Assembly: GCF_004362015.1 (NCBI RefSeq)
Contig: NZ_SNWW01000004.1
Coordinates: forward strand, 1-64,000
Origin: Flavobacterium chryseum
Lineage (GTDB): Bacteria; Bacteroidota; Bacteroidia; Flavobacteriales; Flavobacteriaceae
Length of the DNA stretch: 64,000 nt
Direction of reading: 5' to 3'
Made by a program: the position numbers and the translations under genes. Below the pieces are notes generated by a model. It saw nothing but the letters and a program-made list of their open reading frames with translations. It did not search any database and was not told the DNA's origin. Shown piece by piece: positions 16,983 through 26,051 of the stretch. Position 1 is the first letter of the stretch; each line of letters begins with the position of its first letter.

Positions 16983-19499
16983 ATGCGTCTACCTATTCTC
17001 TATAAAATATTTATAGCTTTTTTGATCACCTGTTCCGTATTTTCAGCAACTGCGGGAGAAATTTGGGTTTCACCGAATGGGAATGATAAAAATTCGGGAA
17101 CAAAATCAAGTCCTTTAGCAACCGTACAAATGGCAGTAAGAAAAGCCAGAGAATTGCGACGTCTAAAAGATCCTTCCATAAAAGATGGTATTCATATAAT
17201 TGTAGCAAACGGAACCTATTATTTAAACGAGCCATTATTCATAAGACCCGAAGATTCAGGTACTCCAGAAAGTCCGACAACTATTGAAGCCGATATAAAT
17301 GCAAAACCAATTTTAAGCGGCGGATTAGAAATAAAAAACTGGAAAAAAGCAACATCAATAAATGGTCTAAAAAAAGCAAATGTCTGGGTTGCCGATGCCC
17401 CTCAAAAAGCAGGTGAAATTATCAATTACAGACAATTATGGGTCAACGGAAAAAAAGCTGTTAGAGCCAAAAGCACTGCCGGAAATCAAATGGACCGAAT
17501 TCTTTCCTGGGATGCAGCAACTGAAACGTGTTGGATTCCTTTTAAAGATAAATCCATAAAGTACGAACCCGGAATGGAAATGTTCATCATACAATGGTGG
17601 TCGACTGCAAATCTTCGAATTAAAAATATTGAAGTTCAAAAAGACAGGGCGAGACTTTCTTTTGAACAGCCCGAAAGCCGCATTCAAAGCGAACATCCTT
17701 GGCCGGCGCCATGGATTTCAAAGAATAACGGAAATTCTGCATTCTTTCTAAACAACGGAATCTCCATGCTGAATGAACCCGGCGAATGGTTTTTAGATAA
17801 AAAAAATGCCAAAATCTATTACATTCCAAGAGAAGGAGAAGATTTAAATTCGGCAAAAGTAACAGTTCCTGTTCTCGAAAATTTAGTCGAGATAAAAGGA
17901 ACAATTGATTCTCCGGTTCATCATTTTAATTTTAAAGGAATCTCATTTCAATACAGCAATTGGCTTCGTCCTTCGCAACAAGGTCACGTTCCGTTGCAGG
18001 CCGGAATGTATTTATTAGATGCTTATAAACTAGCAATTCCCGGAACTCCAAATCAGGCGAATCTGGAAAACCAAGGTTGGGTGGGGAGACCACGCGCAGC
18101 TGTTGAAGTCAATTATTCAAATAATATTCAGTTAGAATGGTGTCGTTTCGAACATTTATCTTCAACAGGTTTAGATTTAAATAAAGGAACAAATCACAAT
18201 ACAATCAAAGGAAACTTATTTAAGGACATTGGCGGAAATGCCATTAGTGTTGGTGTTTTCTCTGAAGAAGCTTTTGAAGCTCATTTGCCATTAGTGATTA
18301 AAGACGAAAGAGAAATTTGTTCAGATGAAGTAATTGCAGACAATTTAATTACCAATGTTGCCAATGAAGATTGGGGATGCTTAGGAATTGCCGTTGGTTT
18401 TGTAAAAAATCTTACGATCGAACATAATGAAATTTCGGATGTTGCGTACAGCGGAATCTCGATGGGCTGGGGCTGGACACATACCAAAAACGTGATGGAA
18501 AACAATAAAATAGTGGCGAATAAAATTCACCATTACGCAAAGCATCTTAATGATGTTTCCGGAATTTACACACTTTCATCACAACCAAATAGCCGAATAG
18601 AAGAAAATTATATTGATAAAGTGTATAACAGTCCGTACGCACACGATCCGTTTTTGTGGTTGTATTTGTACACCGATGAAGGAAGTCAGGGTTTTACAAT
18701 CAAAAACAACTGGATTGCGACTGAGAAAATCTTAAAAAACAACAACGGTCCGGAAGGGAATATTTGGGAGGATAATAATCCGTATGTAAGCACAAAAATT
18801 AAAGATGCTGCCGGAATCAGAGAGCCTTACACCGACTTAACAAAAGAAGTTGTAATTGACAAAAACTGGGGTTTACAAGAATTACCAAAATCGGTTGCAA
18901 TAGAATTGATCGGTTCAAATTTTGATATCGAAAAAATTAAATCGACTATAAAAGGTTTTAGAATTGTAGGCGAATCATTGCACCAATGGAAAAATCATTT
19001 AGTGATTTACGGAAAAATGAATCAGCCGGAAAGAACAAAAAAGAAATTGGCTTTGGCTTATCCATCGGCACAAATAAAAATTTACGAAAATCCAATTTAT
19101 GATTTCCAAAATTTTGAAAGATGTAAAGATTCAAAACCGGCATCAGACTGGGAAAATGTTGTTTTGACAGCCAATTTAGTTGACGATCCGAAACTGCAAA
19201 AAGAATATGTAGATTATCACACGACACAATTTGAAAAATGGCCTGAAATCGCAAAAGGATTCTGCAATGCCGATTTTCAGCAATTGCAGGTTTTCAAAAA
19301 TGAAAAACAATTAATGTTGATTATCAGCATTCCAAAAGGAGAAAATCTGGATAAACTAAATCCAAAAACAACCGAAAACAATCCGCGCGTAGACGATTGG
19401 AATGCCTTAATGAAAAAATATCAAACCGGAATCGAAGGCTCAAAACCAGACGAAACCTGGATTTTCCTTAATAAAGTGAATGTAGAAGAGAAGAAATAG
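16983..19499 (+). CDS. Secreted right-handed beta-helix glycosidase, GH141-like
   Basis: 838 residues with a signal peptide (about 1-24, cleavage after TAG or nearby). The mature start EIWVSPNGNDKNSGTKSSPLATVQMAVRKA is the typical first coil of a pectin-lyase-like beta-helix; further coils with NNIQLEWCRFEHLSSTGLDL, NTIKGNLFKDIGGNAIS and NLTIEHNEISDVAYSGISMG follow to about residue 560. A separate C-terminal domain of about 230 residues is unassigned. Family GH141 holds alpha-L-fucosidases acting on rhamnogalacturonan-II and some xylan enzymes. That family fit is by overall layout only. It starts a transcription unit with the shared operator and is followed by an oxidoreductase and a sodium symporter, so the released sugar may be taken up by that transporter. 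Confidence 0.7.
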   Translation: MRLPILYKIFIAFLITCSVFSATAGEIWVSPNGNDKNSGTKSSPLATVQMAVRKARELRRLKDPSIKDGIHIIVANGTYYLNEPLFIRPEDSGTPESPTTIEADINAKPILSGGLEIKNWKKATSINGLKKANVWVADAPQKAGEIINYRQLWVNGKKAVRAKSTAGNQMDRILSWDAATETCWIPFKDKSIKYEPGMEMFIIQWWSTANLRIKNIEVQKDRARLSFEQPESRIQSEHPWPAPWISKNNGNSAFFLNNGISMLNEPGEWFLDKKNAKIYYIPREGEDLNSAKVTVPVLENLVEIKGTIDSPVHHFNFKGISFQYSNWLRPSQQGHVPLQAGMYLLDAYKLAIPGTPNQANLENQGWVGRPRAAVEVNYSNNIQLEWCRFEHLSSTGLDLNKGTNHNTIKGNLFKDIGGNAISVGVFSEEAFEAHLPLVIKDEREICSDEVIADNLITNVANEDWGCLGIAVGFVKNLTIEHNEISDVAYSGISMGWGWTHTKNVMENNKIVANKIHHYAKHLNDVSGIYTLSSQPNSRIEENYIDKVYNSPYAHDPFLWLYLYTDEGSQGFTIKNNWIATEKILKNNNGPEGNIWEDNNPYVSTKIKDAAGIREPYTDLTKEVVIDKNWGLQELPKSVAIELIGSNFDIEKIKSTIKGFRIVGESLHQWKNHLVIYGKMNQPERTKKKLALAYPSAQIKIYENPIYDFQNFERCKDSKPASDWENVVLTANLVDDPKLQKEYVDYHTTQFEKWPEIAKGFCNADFQQLQVFKNEKQLMLIISIPKGENLDKLNPKTTENNPRVDDWNALMKKYQTGIEGSKPDETWIFLNKVNVEEKK

Positions 19500-19539
19500 A
19501 AAAAAAGAGTCAAGAAGAAAGAATGTACAGGAGAATCAA

Positions 19540-19590
19540 GAAGAAGGAAAATCTCCCCGATCTGCTTAATCTGCGTGAAAAAACAAAACT
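19540..19590. repeat. Half copy of the AATCTGCGTGAAA repeat
   Basis: Contains GATCTGCTTAATCTGCGTGAAA, one arm of a palindromic family seen at least seven more times in this window. No inverse arm is found here. Confidence 0.6.
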
Positions 19591-19654
19591 AACCTCAAAG
19601 AAGATTTTAGAAATAATCTAAAATCTAAACTCAAAAATCTAAAATAATATACTC

Positions 19655-20719
19655 ATGTTAAAAATCGCCATTTTAGGACTCGGAGAAGGAAGAAGCACGA
19701 TGTCGGCAGCTTTAAAAAGTTCGAAATTAGAACTCGTAAAAGTATGCGACAGAAATGAGGAATTGTGTAAACAAAGAGCAAAAGAATTTGATTTCCATTT
19801 GTATACAACAAACTACGCTGACTTATTAAATGATGAGGCAATAGATATCATAGCCATTTACACACCAGATCATCTGCATGCTGATCATGTTAAACAAGCT
19901 TTGTTGCATGGCAAACATGTCGTTTGTACAAAACCATTTATCGATAATCTTTCGGATGCAAAGGAATTATTAGCCTTGAGCGAGAAAACCGGAAAGAAAG
20001 TTTTTATAGGTCAGAGTTCAAGATTTTTTGAGCCCGCAAAAAGACAACGTACCGATTTTGAAGCAGGTTTAATAGGTGATTTAATTACAATCGAAGCACA
20101 TTATCACGCCGATCACAGATGGTTTTTAGAAAAAGAATGGTCATTACTGCAATCTTTTAAATGGCTTTACGGAGGTTTAAGCCACCCTGTAGATTTTATC
20201 AGATGGTATTTGCCGAATATTCAGGAAGTAATGGGTTACGGAATGATCAGCAGCAACGGAAGCGTCGCCGGATTAAAAAACGAAGATACGATGCACTTTA
20301 TATTCAAAGCAACCGACGGAAGAATTGCCAGAGTTAGCGGCGTTTATACTTCGCCAACACAACCAGCACAACGTGATAGCGGAATGAGTACGATTTTGAG
20401 AGCGACTGAAGGCGCAAGCCAGGCCGATTATCATGAATTGCGATACGCTGTTACAGACAAAACGGGAGAAGAAAAAGTAATAACCTGGGGAGATTCAACC
20501 TTAAAACATTATTTCCGTTTCGAAGGACAAAGTCATCACGCAGGCGAATATCAAAATTATCTGGAATATTTCGTAGACAGTATAGAACAGAATTTTGTTG
20601 CTTATCCTGACATGAAAGAAGGCATTGGAACCGTAGCATTATTACAAGCGATGGATAAATCTTTACAAATCGGAATGCCAGTAAAAATAGCTGATGTTCT
20701 TAACGAATACGGATTATGA
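19655..20719 (+). CDS. Gfo/Idh/MocA family oxidoreductase
   Basis: Cytosolic NAD(P)-dependent sugar oxidoreductase of 354 residues. The Rossmann start IAILGLGEGRSTMSAALKSS keeps GxGxxxS; the CTKPFIDNL motif near 87-95 supplies the conserved Lys; YGGLSHPVDFIRWYLP near 175 carries the His-x3-Asp pair typical of the active site. It is only remotely similar to the Gfo/Idh protein on the other side of the locus. Its stop overlaps the start of the sodium symporter gene by four bases (ATGA), so uptake and oxidation of the same sugar are probably linked. Substrate unknown. Confidence 0.87.
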   Translation: MLKIAILGLGEGRSTMSAALKSSKLELVKVCDRNEELCKQRAKEFDFHLYTTNYADLLNDEAIDIIAIYTPDHLHADHVKQALLHGKHVVCTKPFIDNLSDAKELLALSEKTGKKVFIGQSSRFFEPAKRQRTDFEAGLIGDLITIEAHYHADHRWFLEKEWSLLQSFKWLYGGLSHPVDFIRWYLPNIQEVMGYGMISSNGSVAGLKNEDTMHFIFKATDGRIARVSGVYTSPTQPAQRDSGMSTILRATEGASQADYHELRYAVTDKTGEEKVITWGDSTLKHYFRFEGQSHHAGEYQNYLEYFVDSIEQNFVAYPDMKEGIGTVALLQAMDKSLQIGMPVKIADVLNEYGL

Positions 20720-22296
20720 ACAGCATTTACGATAAGTTAACGACCTTAGATTTTATAATTGTTGGGGTTTATTTGGCCGCTTTATTAATAATTGGCTATG
20801 TAGTAAGCGTAAAACAAAGCAAGAAAAACGAAACGCTTTTTCTGGCCGGAAACTCACTAAAATGGTATAGCATTGGTTTTAATATGTGGGGAACAAATGT
20901 TGGGCCTTCATCATTATTGGCCTTTGCGAGTATTGGTTACGCAACCGGAATTGTAGCCGGAAATTTCGAATGGTACGCTTTTGTATTTCTATTGCTTTTG
21001 GCAATGGTTTTTGCACCCAGATATATCGCCAGCAAAGTAAGCACAATGCCGGAATATATGGGAAAACGCTATGGCGACAGTACACAAAATATTTTAGCCT
21101 GGTACGCTTTGGTGAAAATTTTAGTAAGTTGGTTGTCATTAGGATTATTCAGTGGCGGAATTTTAGTACGTCAGATTTTAGGAATTCCGATGTGGCAAAG
21201 TGTTACCGTTTTAGTCATTTTTTCAGGAATATTTACTTTTGCCGGAGGATTGAAAGCCATTGCAAAAGTGAATGTTTTTCAAATGATTTTACTGATTGTG
21301 GTTTCACTAACATTATCTTATTTAGGATTAGAAAAAGTGGGTGGTATAAACGCATTAATTGCAAAAACGCCTGCAAATTTCTGGAATTTAGTTCAGCCTG
21401 CAAACGATGCACATTATCCGTGGCCGGCAATATTATTAGGATATCCTGTGGCGGCCGTTGCTTTTTTCTGTACAGATCAATCGATGGTTCAGAGTGTTTT
21501 GGGAGCAAAAAATCTGGAGCAGGGACAACTTGGAGTTAATTTTATCGGTTGGCTAAAAGTTTTGGCTTTACCCTTGTTTATTTTACCGGGAATTCTATGT
21601 TACGTTTTATATCCCGAATTAGGCAAAAATTCTGATTTAGCTTACATGACAATGGTAACCAATTTATTTCCAAGCGGAATGAACGGATTGGTAATCTGTG
21701 TTATGATTGCCGTTTTGGTCGGGACTATTGGTTCATCATTAAATGCATTAAGTACCGTTTTTACCAATGATATTTATGTCAAAAAAATAAATCCTTCGGC
21801 ATCTATCAAGGAACAAATTAAAATTGGCCGAATTACAATTGCCGTCGGATGTTTGTTCGCCATTCTTATTGCCGTTGCGATTGATAATATAAAAGGGCAA
21901 AATTTATTCAATATTTTTCAGGCCGTTTTAGGTTTTTTGGCGCCATCTTTATCTGTAGTTTTTCTGTTGAGTATTTTCTGGAAACGTACTACGAAGAAAG
22001 CAGTAAATGCCACTTTATCATGGGGTTCTGCCTTTAGCTTATTTGTTGGAGTTTTATATCTATGGATTTTCCCTGCAGATAAATATCCCGTTTGGCCACA
22101 CTTTTTATTAATCTCATTTTACATTTTTGCGACTTTATTAGTGTCAGCGATTGTTATTTCATTGGCAGATAAAAATCCGGAAACTACTTTTGTTAGTGAG
22201 ACTAATGTTCCCTCAACAAGCAAGCGAGTTAAAATTCTATTTGGGTTATTAGGAATCACGATCGCAATTCTATATCTGATATTTAATTTTAATTAA
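20716..22296 (+). CDS. Sodium:solute symporter (SSS family)
   Basis: Inner-membrane sodium-coupled permease of 526 residues with about 14 hydrophobic helices, normal for SGLT-like bacterial sugar carriers. Visible features: LDFIIVGVYLAALLIIGYVVS as first helix region, NMWGTNVGPSSLLAFASIGYATG (sodium-site helix), TDQSMVQSVLGAKN, and GTIGSSLNALSTVFTNDIY, which carries the conserved Ser pair of the sodium site. It is translationally coupled to the upstream oxidoreductase. A monosaccharide or uronic acid from pectin is the likely cargo. SSS carriers in such loci differ widely in substrate. Confidence 0.9.
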   Translation: MNSIYDKLTTLDFIIVGVYLAALLIIGYVVSVKQSKKNETLFLAGNSLKWYSIGFNMWGTNVGPSSLLAFASIGYATGIVAGNFEWYAFVFLLLLAMVFAPRYIASKVSTMPEYMGKRYGDSTQNILAWYALVKILVSWLSLGLFSGGILVRQILGIPMWQSVTVLVIFSGIFTFAGGLKAIAKVNVFQMILLIVVSLTLSYLGLEKVGGINALIAKTPANFWNLVQPANDAHYPWPAILLGYPVAAVAFFCTDQSMVQSVLGAKNLEQGQLGVNFIGWLKVLALPLFILPGILCYVLYPELGKNSDLAYMTMVTNLFPSGMNGLVICVMIAVLVGTIGSSLNALSTVFTNDIYVKKINPSASIKEQIKIGRITIAVGCLFAILIAVAIDNIKGQNLFNIFQAVLGFLAPSLSVVFLLSIFWKRTTKKAVNATLSWGSAFSLFVGVLYLWIFPADKYPVWPHFLLISFYIFATLLVSAIVISLADKNPETTFVSETNVPSTSKRVKILFGLLGITIAILYLIFNFN

Positions 22297-22340
22297 AAAC
22301 ACCGAATTAAATTTTTGTAAGATATAATCTATTAGAATAT

Positions 22341-22370
22341 TTCATTTTCGTAGAATATATCTTATATTTG
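22341..22370 (+). promoter_or_regulatory. Promoter candidate of the orphan gene
   Basis: TATATTTG at 22363-22370 is a full TAnnTTTG match, 43 bases before the start codon; a TTTTCG/TTC stretch about 20 bases upstream is only a weak -33. The AGGATAG repeat is absent, so this gene is probably regulated apart from its neighbours. Confidence 0.5.
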
Positions 22371-22412
22371 TAATACTATTCATTCATATATTACAACTAT
22401 AAAAATTTAATT

Positions 22413-23348
22413 ATGTCAAAAAGTTTACTATTAGTTTTTGTACTTCTTCTTTTATTTAAAGTAGATAAAGCTGTTTCGCAGAACCAGGAAATATATGTTA
22501 CCAAAGTTAAAAATCAGGACAACAGCGTAGATTTTAATTATATAAAAAATGCGGTTGGCAGCTATTTCCTTAAAGTTGAGTTAGAAAATGTAGAAAATGT
22601 AGAGGGAAGTGCCTCACTAAGCGCAATTCATAATTTTAATTTAACGGCCGATTCAGGAACACTGTTTAAATTATTTCCCGCTGATAATCGAACAGAAATT
22701 TTTTGTTCCTATAACTATAGTTATCAAAAAGGAACAATACAGCCCAAAGTCGATGAGGCCATAACGTATGTTCTTCCATTCAAAAAAGATAAAAAAGTAA
22801 CAATTTACGAATCAGGACGTTTTAATATAAAAACTGATATCTGGAAAAATTATCTTGCTTATTCAAAGACAAAAGATACCATCTATGGCATGCGAAAAGT
22901 AACTGTAGTAGACATTGTAAAATTTGCAGCTAACACTACAGATCAAACAGCAACAACAGTGTATAGAACAAAAATTATAGTAGAGCATGCTGACGGAACA
23001 AATGCTTCATATATTGGACTAGATCCCACTTTATTATTTGTAAAATTAAACCAAACTATTTATCCGCAATCCCCAATCGGAGTTATGGATGATGTAATTA
23101 ATTATGAAAAAAATCGTGATTTTAAATTCAATATTTTTTATTTCTCTAATGAAGAATTAACAGATTTAAAAGGAAAAAAATATAAGGTAATTGAAAAATC
23201 AGTTATGCCGAACTTCTTAACAAAAGAAGGAAAGCAAAAACTAATCACAGATCAGGATTATATAGCAACATGCAATGATGATGTAGTTTTTCAGGAAATG
23301 ACTAATGAAGAAAAACAAGTACATAATAATTCTAGTAATTTGAATTAA
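22413..23348 (+). CDS. Secreted protein of unknown function
   Basis: 311 residues with a signal peptide (hydrophobic 4-17, cleavage near AVSQ). The body shows the layout SYFLKVELENVENVE, a beta-rich first half, then AITYVLPFKKDKKVTIYESGRFN and mixed alpha/beta sequence. The first part recalls the N-terminal region found before the peptidase domain in flavobacterial secreted M23 proteins, but no HxxxD/HxH peptidase motif is present. It has its own promoter and terminator and no CAZyme signature, so it appears to be an insertion between two parts of the pectin locus. Function not recognised. Confidence 0.6.
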   Translation: MSKSLLLVFVLLLLFKVDKAVSQNQEIYVTKVKNQDNSVDFNYIKNAVGSYFLKVELENVENVEGSASLSAIHNFNLTADSGTLFKLFPADNRTEIFCSYNYSYQKGTIQPKVDEAITYVLPFKKDKKVTIYESGRFNIKTDIWKNYLAYSKTKDTIYGMRKVTVVDIVKFAANTTDQTATTVYRTKIIVEHADGTNASYIGLDPTLLFVKLNQTIYPQSPIGVMDDVINYEKNRDFKFNIFYFSNEELTDLKGKKYKVIEKSVMPNFLTKEGKQKLITDQDYIATCNDDVVFQEMTNEEKQVHNNSSNLN

Positions 23349-23365
23349 ATTTTTTTTGATTAAAT

Positions 23366-23400
23366 TTTAAAATGCCTCAAGATTCTTGAGGCATTTTTTT
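23366..23400 (+). terminator. Terminator of the orphan gene
   Basis: AAAATGCCTCAAGA and TCTTGAGGCATTTT form a perfect 14-base stem around one T, followed by more T. It isolates the orphan gene from the rhamnosidase unit. Confidence 0.9.
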
Positions 23401-23550
23401 GTTGTATAACTTTAAGATGAACTGAATGATTAATCTGACAGGCGATTGTATTTTTGAATAAAAATCAACTAAAATTTAATGAATAGTATAAAAAAAAGTG
23501 ATTAAAATTATCGTGACTATAAGTAAATAGTTAAATGATGTATGTTAAAC

Positions 23551-23594
23551 AGGACAGAACAGGTTGTGAAATGTAAAAATAACACTTATCTTTA
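23551..23594 (+). promoter_or_regulatory. Direct-repeat operator and promoter of the GH78 gene
   Basis: AGGACAGAAC and AGGTTGTGAA at 23551-23570 form a degenerate 10-base-step repeat. After 16 bases comes TATCTTTA (23587-23594), one change from TAnnTTTG. The ATG follows 19 bases later, leaving a very short leader. The second repeat is the weakest of the four sites in the window. Confidence 0.55.
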
Positions 23595-23613
23595 GTCCCA
23601 AAATAAACTAACT

Positions 23614-25800
23614 ATGCTAAACCGCTTTTCCATTTTTAAGATCTTCATTGTCTTTAGTGCTTTATTTTTTTCTGCTTTCCTATTTGCCCAAGAAAAAACG
23701 AAAGAAGCAACATGGATTTGGTATCCGGGAGATTTTGAAGTTTGGTTAAGCAATAAAATGCAGGTAAGACGTACAGAACGCGAAGCAGTATTTCCACCGC
23801 TTTGGCAATATTACAGTCCTTATGCCTTAGTAACTTTTCAAACAGAAGTAGATATTCCGGAACCAGACGAGTTAAAAATCTACTCGGAAGGATCTTTTCA
23901 ATTGCTTTTAGATGGTGTTCAAATTTACGGACAGCCAAAATCATTAAAAATTCCTGCTGGGAAACACAAAATTTCATTTAAAGTATATAATCAGGAAGTG
24001 TTGCCGGCTATTTATATTGATGGCAAGTATATAAAGTCTGATCCATCCTGGAAGGTAACCAATGAAGATAAACTTTGGATTGATGAAGCTGGAAAAGCAC
24101 AACAATCAGGCACACCATGGGTACCTGTTGGTTCGTGGAATTTTTATTCTCCAAAGAATAAGCCTTCTGAGTTTAAACTTACCACCAAACCTTTGAACGC
24201 AGCGAAATCAGAAAAAATTGGAGCTGGTGCGTTGGTAGATTTTGGTAAAGAAACTTTTGGTTATATTAAAATTCACGGTTTAAAAGGAAAAGGAAAACTA
24301 GCACTTTATTATGGTGAATCTCGTGAGGAAGCGCTCGATTCTGCCAGATGCGAAACACTAGACCATCTTTCTTTTGATGGAAACCAGCCTGAAACCTACA
24401 CACACGATGGATCCAAAGCATTTCGCTATGTTCAGGTACAAGCAGATGCATCTGTAAAATATGATTCTATTTCGATGCTTTATGAATATTTACCGTTAGA
24501 TTATCGTGGAGCATTCAAATCTTCAGACGAACAATTAAATAAAATATGGGATGTTTCGGCTTATACGATGCATTTAACATCCCGCGAATTTTTTATTGAC
24601 GGTATTAAACGCGATCGTTGGGTTTGGTCTGGCGACGCTTATCAAAGTTATTTAATGAATTATTATTTATTCTTTGATTCCGCTTCTGTAGAACGAACGC
24701 TCTTAGCGCTTCGCGGAAAAGAACCTGTGACAGCTCATATTAATATCATAATGGATTATTCGCTCTATTGGTTTGTGGGTGTTTACGATTACTATTTACA
24801 TACGGGCGATACGAAATTCATCAAAACTTTTTATCCACGAATGAAATCACTTATGGAATTCTGTTTAGAAAGAAGAAACAAAAACGGATTCCTGGAACCA
24901 TTAGAAGGCGATTGGGTTTTTATTGATTGGGCGAACGGATTACCAAAAACCGGCGAGGTTAGTTTTGAGCAAATGCTTTTAGCGAGAAGTTTAGAAGCCA
25001 TGGCAGTTAGTGCTGAAATTGCAGGTGAAAAGGATGACCAAAAACAGTATCAAAAATTAGCTGATGATTTAAAAACAAAATTATTTGATGTGTTTTGGGA
25101 TAAGAAAGAAAACGTGATGAAGCACCAGCGTATAGACGGTAAAATGCAGGATATTGTAACCAGATACGCTAATATGTTCGGTATTTTTTTCAATTATTTT
25201 AATGAAGAACAAAAACAAAGTATAAAAAAGAAGGTGCTGCTCAATGATAATATCCTTCAAATTACAACACCCTACATGCGTTTTTACGAGTTGGAAGCGT
25301 TGTGTGCGATGGGTGAACAAGATTATGTATTGAAAGAAATGAAAGAATATTGGGGCGGAATGTTAAAAGAAGGAGCAACATCATTTTGGGAAGAATACAA
25401 TCCAACCAAAAAAGGAACAGAGCATTTAGCGATGTACGGACGCCCTTATGGAAAAAGCCTGTGCCATGCTTGGGGTTCTAGTCCAATTTATTTATTAGGA
25501 AAATATTATTTGGGTGTAAAACCAACTGCTCCAGGTTATGCTGAATACGAAATCAAACCCAATTTAGGTGGATTACAATGGATGGAAGGAAAAGTTCCAA
25601 CTCCAAACGGCGAGGTTTCATTGTATTGCAGCACGAAAGAAATCAAAGTAAAAGCAGCTGAAGGCGAAGGAAAATTGGTTTTTGAAAGTTCAGGAAAACC
25701 AAAAACGAATTCAGGAACGATTACAGAATTGTCTAAAAATAAATATCAATTGATTATTAAGCCTAATGTGGAATATAAAGTAAGTTATAAAGCGATTTAA
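23614..25800 (+). CDS. Secreted alpha-L-rhamnosidase (GH78)
   Basis: Releases terminal L-rhamnose from pectin side chains. 728 residues with a signal peptide (about 1-25). A beta-sandwich N half (about 30-290) is followed by the (alpha/alpha)6 barrel with FFIDGIKRDRWVWSGDA at 326-342, SFWEEYNP with Glu593/Glu594 (general base region) and the CHAWGSSPIYLLGKYYLG motif at 617-634. The usual motif DCPQRDER is shortened here to DGIKRDRW, so the classical acid Glu after RD is missing and Asp341 or another residue must take over. This variant is common in part of the family. It starts a long run of plus-strand enzyme genes and has the shared operator. Confidence 0.88.
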   Translation: MLNRFSIFKIFIVFSALFFSAFLFAQEKTKEATWIWYPGDFEVWLSNKMQVRRTEREAVFPPLWQYYSPYALVTFQTEVDIPEPDELKIYSEGSFQLLLDGVQIYGQPKSLKIPAGKHKISFKVYNQEVLPAIYIDGKYIKSDPSWKVTNEDKLWIDEAGKAQQSGTPWVPVGSWNFYSPKNKPSEFKLTTKPLNAAKSEKIGAGALVDFGKETFGYIKIHGLKGKGKLALYYGESREEALDSARCETLDHLSFDGNQPETYTHDGSKAFRYVQVQADASVKYDSISMLYEYLPLDYRGAFKSSDEQLNKIWDVSAYTMHLTSREFFIDGIKRDRWVWSGDAYQSYLMNYYLFFDSASVERTLLALRGKEPVTAHINIIMDYSLYWFVGVYDYYLHTGDTKFIKTFYPRMKSLMEFCLERRNKNGFLEPLEGDWVFIDWANGLPKTGEVSFEQMLLARSLEAMAVSAEIAGEKDDQKQYQKLADDLKTKLFDVFWDKKENVMKHQRIDGKMQDIVTRYANMFGIFFNYFNEEQKQSIKKKVLLNDNILQITTPYMRFYELEALCAMGEQDYVLKEMKEYWGGMLKEGATSFWEEYNPTKKGTEHLAMYGRPYGKSLCHAWGSSPIYLLGKYYLGVKPTAPGYAEYEIKPNLGGLQWMEGKVPTPNGEVSLYCSTKEIKVKAAEGEGKLVFESSGKPKTNSGTITELSKNKYQLIIKPNVEYKVSYKAI

Positions 25801-26031
25801 TTTTAGTAATTAGTCCTTAGTTCCTAGTGATTAGTTTTTAGTGATTAACGCATAGTTTATAACGTCCAGTTTTGTCATTTCGAGGAACGAGAAATCACAC
25901 TCGTAACCGGAAAGATTGTAACGTAAGTTTTGTCATTTCGACCGAGGAGAAATCTTCGCAAGTAATTCTACATTGTCGATTATAGTTGCGGAATTTCTAG
26001 TGTGATTCCTCCTCCGTCGGAATGACAAAAA
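25801..26031. repeat. Compound intergenic repeat: TAGTCCTTAG block plus TTTGTCATTTCGA palindrome
   Basis: First a short block of TAGTCCTTAGTTCCTAGTGA type, then two TTTGTCATTTCGA starts (25870 and 25928) and a final inverse arm GTGTGATTCCTCC...GGAATGACAAA. The arms match those of the elements at 29009, 32505, 37815 and 55492. The 251-base gap between the rhamnosidase and propeller genes holds nothing else. Confidence 0.8.
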
Positions 26032-26051
26032 AACTCAAAAAATAAAAATCA

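Noticed and set aside
20886-21539. Open frame of 217 codons on the plus strand in another frame of the symporter gene
   Set aside because: The symporter frame has clear membrane helices and family motifs; the shadow frame has unusual residue use and no start context.
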